Below, piece after piece: positions 21,260 through 25,490 of a stretch of DNA of 25,490 bases; the first letter of the stretch is position 1; the number at the start of each line of letters is the position of its first letter. A program made the position numbers and the translations under genes. Origin of the DNA: DATEJJ01 sp039649115 (GTDB lineage: Bacteria; Actinomycetota; Actinomycetes; Mycobacteriales; Micromonosporaceae); assembly GCA_039649115.1 (NCBI GenBank), contig JBBWZQ010000363.1:1-25490 (forward strand), given 5' to 3'. The notes below the pieces were generated by a model. The model was not told the DNA's origin. It saw nothing but the letters and a program-made list of their open reading frames with translations, and searched no databases.

Positions 21260-22305
21260 TTTTCGGCCACTCCGGCCGAGTCGAACGTGGCCACCTCGTG
21301 CAGCACCCGGACCGCCGCGCCGACGATCGGCACCGCCAGCAGGGCCCCGGTGCCCTCGCCCAGGCTCAGCCCGAGATCGACCAGGGGAGTGAGGCCCAGG
21401 TGGCGCAGGGCGACGGTGGCACCCGGCTCGACCGAGAGGTGCCCGGCGACCATGGCGCCGGTGGCGTCGGGGGCCAGGGCCGCCGCGGCGAGGGCCGCGG
21501 CGCAGGCGTTGACGCCGTCGAGGATGACCGGTGTGCGCGCGGCCCCGGCGCCGAGGATGAAGCCGGCCAGCGCGGCGTGCTCCAGGCCGCCTACTGCCGC
21601 CAGTACCCCCAACGGATCTTCGGGGTCCGGACGGTGCCGCGCCAGCGCGTCCCGGACCACCGATGTCTTGCGGTCGAGCGTGGTGTCGTCGATGCCGGTG
21701 CCCCGGCCCGTCACCTCGGCCGGGTCGGCCCCGGTGAACGCGGCGGTCAGCGCGGCCGCGGCCGTCGTGTTGCCGATGCCCATGTCGCCCGTGACCAGCA
21801 CGCCCGCCCCGGCCGCCAGCAGTTGGTCGGCGACCGCGATGCCGGCGGCGACGGCGGCCAGCGCCTCCCCGCGGGTCAGCGCCGGCTCGACCGTCATGTC
21901 GCGGGTGCCGGGCCGGACCTTCGCACAGATCAGCCCCGGCGCGGGGTCCAGAGGTGCGGCCACGCCGACGTCCACCACCGTGACCGACGCACCCACCTGG
22001 CGGGCCAGCGCGTTGACGACCGCGCCGCCGGCCAGGAAGTTCGCCACCATCTGCGCGGTGACCTCCTGCGGCCACGGGGTCACCCCCCGGGCGTGCACGC
22101 CGTGGTCCCCGGCGAAGACCGCGACGGCGGCCGGCTCGGGCAGCGGCGGCGGGCAGCTGCCCGCGAGGCCGGCGAGGCGCACCGACAGCTCCACCAGGAC
22201 GCCCAGCGAACCGGCCGGCTTGGTCAGCCGGGCGTGCAGGTCGCGCGCGGCGGCCATGGCCGTGCGATCGAGCGGGCCGATGGCCGCCAGCGTGTGGTCA
22301 AGCAT
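21256..22305 (-). CDS. cobT: Nicotinate-nucleotide--dimethylbenzimidazole phosphoribosyltransferase
   Basis: A 349-aa cytosolic enzyme that makes alpha-ribazole phosphate from dimethylbenzimidazole and nicotinate mononucleotide for the lower ligand of cobalamin. Landmarks are RLTKPAGSLG near the N-terminus, VFAGDHGVHARGVTPWPQEVT, TGDMGIGNTTAAAAL, LDGVNACAAALAA and LSLGEGTGALLAVP. The glutamate of the last motif is residue 317 from the chosen start, the same number as the catalytic Glu317 of Salmonella CobT. ATG 22305 gives the usual LDHTLAAIGPLD N-terminus. GTG 22323 or further upstream codons are possible; none has a strong ribosome-binding site. It precedes the precorrin-2 dehydrogenase/SUMT fusion with a GTGA overlap. 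I found no cobalamin riboswitch in the 119-bp gap to the divergent penicillin-binding protein gene. Confidence 0.95.
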   Translation of the reverse strand: MLDHTLAAIGPLDRTAMAAARDLHARLTKPAGSLGVLVELSVRLAGLAGSCPPPLPEPAAVAVFAGDHGVHARGVTPWPQEVTAQMVANFLAGGAVVNALARQVGASVTVVDVGVAAPLDPAPGLICAKVRPGTRDMTVEPALTRGEALAAVAAGIAVADQLLAAGAGVLVTGDMGIGNTTAAAALTAAFTGADPAEVTGRGTGIDDTTLDRKTSVVRDALARHRPDPEDPLGVLAAVGGLEHAALAGFILGAGAARTPVILDGVNACAAALAAAALAPDATGAMVAGHLSVEPGATVALRHLGLTPLVDLGLSLGEGTGALLAVPIVGAAVRVLHEVATFDSAGVAEK

Positions 22306-22386
22306 GGTGGCAGTTTCGCGCACCCCGATCCATCGATGTCCGCCGCCCAGGGTGATTACTCGCCACATCTGATCCACTACTTCTAG

Positions 22387-22422
22387 TCACGTTCTCACGT
22401 CTTATGTCCTACTTTAGTGGTG
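22387..22422 (+). promoter_or_regulatory. Possible promoter and TCACGT repeat before the penicillin-binding protein gene
   Basis: TACTTT at 22410-22415 fits an actinobacterial -10 (TAnnnT). A start seven bases downstream would fall on 22422, which is the first base of a GTG immediately before ATG 22425, so the message could be leaderless. Two direct copies of TCACGT (22387-22392 and 22395-22400) lie where the -35 would be; the first is 17 bp from the -10 but is a poor match to TTGACA. An activator site is one reading. It rests on sequence appearance only. Confidence 0.35.
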
Positions 22423-22424
22423 TG

Positions 22425-24614
22425 ATGACGCGCACATTCACCTTTGTCGGCCATATCGCGGCCCTGGTCCGCGCCGGCCTCATCGGCGGCGTGGCCGTCG
22501 CCACGATCGCCTACCCGCTGGCCGCCGTCGCCGGCCTCGGCGCCAAGGCCGGCGCCGACGCGATCAGCAACCTGCCGGCGAGCATGCGGATCCAGCCGCC
22601 GCCGCAGACCTCGTACCTCTACGCCGCCGACGGCAAGACGCTCATCACCACCTTCTACGAGGAGGACCGCAAGTTCACCACGCTCGCGGCCACGTCGCCG
22701 TGGATACAGGAGGCCGTCGTCGCGGCCGAGGACGCCCGCTTCTACGACCACCACGGCGTCGACGTCAAGGGCACGATCCGCGCCTTCGTGGCCAACAATC
22801 AGGCGGGTACGGTCTCCCAGGGCGCCTCCACCCTGACCATGCAGTACGTGCGCAACGCGCTGCGCGACGCGGCCGGCTCGCCGCAGGCGGCGGTGGACGC
22901 GACCGAGCAGACCAGCCTGCGCAAGCTCCGCGAGATGAAGCTCGCGATCGAGCTGGAGAAGCGGATGACCAAGGCGCAGATCCTCGAGGGGTACCTGAAC
23001 GTCGCGTACTTCGGGCACCGCGCGTACGGGGTGTTCGCCGCCGCCCAGATCTACTTCTCCACCGTGCCCGCGAACCTCACCCTGACCCAGGCCGCACTCC
23101 TCGCCGGCCTGGTACAGGCGCCGACCGCGTACGATCCGGCCGCCACCGACCAGAGTGCCGCGCTGGTCCGGCGCGACTACGTGATCGACCGCATGGCGCA
23201 GCTCGGGTACATCTCGGCGCAGGAGGCGGTGCGGGCCAGGGCGGAACCGATCCGGCTGAAGCTGACCGAACCGCCCAACGACTGCACGTCGGTGTCCCGC
23301 GCGCACAACGACTGGGGCTTCTTCTGCGACGAGTTCAAGCGCTGGTGGATCGCGCAGCCGATGTTCGGCGGCAGTCCCCAGCAGCGGATGTCCAACCTGC
23401 GCTCCGGCGGGTACCGGATCGTCAGCTCGCTGGACCCGCGGGTGCAGGCCAGCGCGATGCGGCACGTCACCTCGGGGACCCGCATCGGCGACCGGTTCGC
23501 GGTCGGCGGCGTGTTCCTGGAGCCCGGTACCGGCCTCATCCGGGCGATGGCGGTCAACCGCACGTACTCGCTCGACCAGCGCCGCAACCCGATGTCCACC
23601 GATCCGGCCAAGCGGGCCCAGCACGTCAAGGGGAACTATCCGAACACCGTGAACATGCTGCTCGGCGGCGGCGACGTGAACGGGTACCAGGCGGGCTCCA
23701 CGTTCAAGTACTTCACGATGCTCGCCGCCCTGGAGAAGGGGATGCCGCTGAACACGGCGATCTACGCGCCGCAGAAGCTGACCACCCGGTACGTCACCGG
23801 CTCGACCGACGCGTCCGTGTGCCCGGACGGCCGGCACTGGTGCCCGCAGAACGCCAGCAAGAGCATGACCGGCGTGCAGACGATCTGGTCCGGCTGGGGC
23901 AAGTCGGTGAACACGTACTGGGTGCAGTTGGAGCAGCGGGTGGGCGCCGCGGCCGCGGTACGCATGGCGGCACGGCTCGGCCTGACCTGGCATACCCCGA
24001 TCGACGCCAGGCAGGCCAGCCAGGCGCACGCGAACTCGTGGGGTGCGTTCACGCTGGGCGTGGCAGACACGACGCCGCTGGAGATGGCCGCCGCGTACGC
24101 GACGGTCGCCGCGGACGGGATGTTCTGCCGCCCGCTGCCGGTGGTCGCCGTGATCCGGCCGGACGGCAAGCCGTTCGCCGCTGCCGCGGCGCCGCAGTGC
24201 AAGCGGGCGGTCAGCCAGGCGGTGGCCCGCGCGGCGGTGGACGCGATGCGCTGCACCACGGGGTACGGCGCGGCGCGCGGCGGCTGTGGCGGCTGGTCCA
24301 CGGCACCGGGTGCGTACGGGGCCGTGGGGCGGCCGTTCGCCGGCAAGACGGGCACCACGGACTCCAACCGGGCGGCCTGGTTCATCGGCTTCACGCCCCA
24401 GCTCATCGGCGCCGGCTTCGTGGCCGACCCGGACAACCCGAACGACGTCGCCGGGTCCTCCCGGCACGGCAAGCCGCTGGCGATGGTGACCCAGACGATG
24501 CGGGACGCCATGCGCGGCAAGCCGGTCCGCTACTTCACGCCGCCGCCGGCGAGCATCGTGGGCCGGGCGCAGCACGTCTCCGCGCCGCCGAACGCCAAGC
24601 GCACCAAGCCCTGA
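22425..24614 (+). CDS. Class A penicillin-binding protein (GT51 transglycosylase plus transpeptidase)
   Basis: A 729-aa bifunctional peptidoglycan synthase anchored by one N-terminal helix (about residues 7-36). The GT51 domain has E102 in AAEDARFYDHHGVD as catalytic glutamate, GASTLTMQYVRN and EKRMTKAQILEGYLNVAYFG. The transpeptidase domain has S425-T-F-K428 (active-site serine), S494-V-N and K641-T-G-T. There is no PASTA domain or long C-terminal tail. A cysteine-containing insertion lies before the transpeptidase domain (NDCTSVSRAHNDWGFFCDEF), with more cysteines later (VCPDGRHWC, RCTTGYGAARGGCGGW), suggesting extracellular disulphides. In-frame starts are ATG 22404, GTG 22422 and ATG 22425, none with a Shine-Dalgarno; the promoter reading favours 22422/22425. 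It is divergent from cobT and convergent with the GNAT gene, one base from it. Confidence 0.95.
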   Translation: MTRTFTFVGHIAALVRAGLIGGVAVATIAYPLAAVAGLGAKAGADAISNLPASMRIQPPPQTSYLYAADGKTLITTFYEEDRKFTTLAATSPWIQEAVVAAEDARFYDHHGVDVKGTIRAFVANNQAGTVSQGASTLTMQYVRNALRDAAGSPQAAVDATEQTSLRKLREMKLAIELEKRMTKAQILEGYLNVAYFGHRAYGVFAAAQIYFSTVPANLTLTQAALLAGLVQAPTAYDPAATDQSAALVRRDYVIDRMAQLGYISAQEAVRARAEPIRLKLTEPPNDCTSVSRAHNDWGFFCDEFKRWWIAQPMFGGSPQQRMSNLRSGGYRIVSSLDPRVQASAMRHVTSGTRIGDRFAVGGVFLEPGTGLIRAMAVNRTYSLDQRRNPMSTDPAKRAQHVKGNYPNTVNMLLGGGDVNGYQAGSTFKYFTMLAALEKGMPLNTAIYAPQKLTTRYVTGSTDASVCPDGRHWCPQNASKSMTGVQTIWSGWGKSVNTYWVQLEQRVGAAAAVRMAARLGLTWHTPIDARQASQAHANSWGAFTLGVADTTPLEMAAAYATVAADGMFCRPLPVVAVIRPDGKPFAAAAAPQCKRAVSQAVARAAVDAMRCTTGYGAARGGCGGWSTAPGAYGAVGRPFAGKTGTTDSNRAAWFIGFTPQLIGAGFVADPDNPNDVAGSSRHGKPLAMVTQTMRDAMRGKPVRYFTPPPASIVGRAQHVSAPPNAKRTKP

Positions 24615-24615
24615 T

Positions 24616-25215
24616 CTACCGCAGATCGGCGGCGACCAGAGACCACATCTCCAGGTCGACCCGTCCACTGTGGAGGTGGCCGGCGTTGCGCAGCAGCCCC
24701 TCGTAGACGAAGCCGGCCTTCTCGGCGACCCGGCGCGAGGCCGTGTTGCCGGGCGCCACGCGCAGCTCGACCCGCTGCATGCCGTGCTCCAGGATCAGCG
24801 CGACGGTCACCGCGTCCAGCGCCTCGGCGGCCACGCCGAAGCCGCGCGCCGGAGCGCTGACCGCGAACGACACCTCCGTCGAGCGCGCGATCCAGTCGGT
24901 CCGCTTGGTCCACAGGCAGCCAACGAGCCGCTCGTCCTCGCGCCGTACCACCGCGTAGTGGTCGCCCGCCCCGCTGTCGCGCCGCTCGTCGGCCAGTTCG
25001 GTGCACCACGCGAGGCAGTCGATCGGAGCCGAGCCGGCCGGCAGCGGCAGCCACCGGTGCGTCTGCCGGTCGGCGAAGATCCGCTCGATGTCCGGCGCGT
25101 CGTCGGCGACCAGCCCACGCACGTGCAGGCGCGGCGTCGCGACGGTGAGCTCCGGGAACCGGCGTACCCGGAGCACGCCGCCGGCATGGGCACCGCTCAG
25201 GGCCCCGTCCGTCAC
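24616..25215 (-). CDS. GNAT family N-acetyltransferase (RimJ/RimL-like)
   Basis: A 199-aa cytosolic acetyl-CoA-dependent acyltransferase of the RimJ/RimL branch. It has the opening strand LTVATPRLHVRGLVADDAPDI, the acetyl-CoA loop in SAPARGFGVAAEALDAV (R/Q-x-x-G-x-A), VELRVAPGNTASRRVAEKAGF, and YEGLLRNAGHLHSGRVDLEMWSL at the end. The target (protein N-terminus, small molecule or drug) is unknown. GTG 25215 is preferred because it overlaps the TGA of the upstream gene by four bases (GTGA); that leaves about 20 residues before the conserved strand, so a later GTG near 25173 remains possible. Its stop codon is one base from the stop of the convergent penicillin-binding protein gene. Confidence 0.88.
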   Translation of the reverse strand: MTDGALSGAHAGGVLRVRRFPELTVATPRLHVRGLVADDAPDIERIFADRQTHRWLPLPAGSAPIDCLAWCTELADERRDSGAGDHYAVVRREDERLVGCLWTKRTDWIARSTEVSFAVSAPARGFGVAAEALDAVTVALILEHGMQRVELRVAPGNTASRRVAEKAGFVYEGLLRNAGHLHSGRVDLEMWSLVAADLR

Positions 25216-25490
25216 GCCGCCGCCCCGAGACTTGCCGGGCCGTGCAATCCGGTGACGAACCGGTGCGCGAGCTGCGGGACGCCAACCCGGTGCAAGCAGA
25301 GATGCGACGCGTGTATCCGGCCGGACACGAACCCCTCCGGTGAGCCGCCCGGCCAGGACCAGGCCGGTTGCTCGCCGGCCCGGGGCGTGACCAGGCCACG
25401 ATGACGCCTGTCGACAACGACCTCCGTACCCACCCGCAGGAACGGGGAAACCGACCGCGCGGTGGCCTCGCGGTATCCGAGGGCCAGCTG
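25212..25490 (-). CDS. Partial unidentified gene, 5' end outside the window
   Basis: The last 92 codons of a reading frame that stays open to the window edge. It begins at the edge with LALGYREATARSVSPFLRVG. The C-terminus is Arg/His-rich: HASHLCLHRVGVPQLAHRF, then VTGLHGPASLGAAA before TGA. The GTGA overlap with the GNAT start and the lack of any gap support a real gene in the same operon. I cannot assign a family from this fragment. Confidence 0.65.
   Translation of the reverse strand, partial: QLALGYREATARSVSPFLRVGTEVVVDRRHRGLVTPRAGEQPAWSWPGGSPEGFVSGRIHASHLCLHRVGVPQLAHRFVTGLHGPASLGAAA

Noticed and set aside
22306..22424. Possible cobalamin riboswitch upstream of cobT
   Set aside because: I found no B12-box-like sequence or the expected long leader. 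The gap is only about 119 bp and is shared with a divergent gene.

Overview
The window looks like a chromosomal segment of a high-GC actinomycete. The evidence is strong G/C bias at third codon positions, many GTG starts, a mycothiol-type DsbA-family protein, a Glu-type RpiB and several actinobacteria-restricted families (DUF5130, a small YRPG-motif membrane protein, an Rv2474c-like protein). I would guess Micromonosporaceae or a neighbouring family, but that rests on overall feel and not on a marker gene. I see no tRNA, rRNA, CRISPR array, insertion sequence, integrase or phage gene, and no gene-free stretch longer than about 300 bases.

Layout. 1-2860 (minus): DsbA-like Rv2466c homologue, a 140-aa acidic hypothetical, a DUF1015 protein and rpiB. 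3056-5626 (plus): pepN, divergent from the DsbA-like gene across a 196-bp region holding a G-quadruplex motif and a long imperfect inverted repeat. 5637-6996 (minus): HNH nuclease, small membrane protein, DUF5130 protein. 7183-11810 (plus): MscS channel, MFS exporter, truncated haemoglobin GlbO, secreted repeat protein. 11822-15915 (minus): small membrane-anchored protein, ABC-F factor EttA, 4HBT thioesterase, Rv2474c-like protein, YbjN-domain protein. 16032-20068 (plus): otsA and a gene fusing OtsB to a GH15 glucosidase/trehalase. 20039-22305 (minus): cobT and a fused precorrin-2 dehydrogenase/SUMT. 22425-24614 (plus): class A penicillin-binding protein. 24616-25490 (minus): an unidentified partial gene coupled to a GNAT acetyltransferase.

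The rpiB to ettA part matches, gene for gene in order and mostly in strand, the Mycobacterium tuberculosis interval I remember as Rv2465c (rpiB), Rv2466c, Rv2467 (pepN), Rv2468c, Rv2469c, Rv2470 (glbO), Rv2474c, Rv2475c, Rv2477c. Here it is interrupted by an MscS channel, an MFS exporter, a secreted repeat protein and ybjN. This is therefore mostly an old housekeeping block and not a mobile island.

The most unusual gene is the OtsB-GH15 fusion. Translationally coupled to otsA, it would join the last step of trehalose synthesis to a glycoside hydrolase of the family that contains actinobacterial trehalases. Other signals that gene calls do not explain are the structured DsbA-like/pepN intergenic region, an excess of GTAC in all reading frames, a 30-bp tail-to-tail overlap between the trehalose and corrinoid operons, and several perfect inverted repeats between genes.
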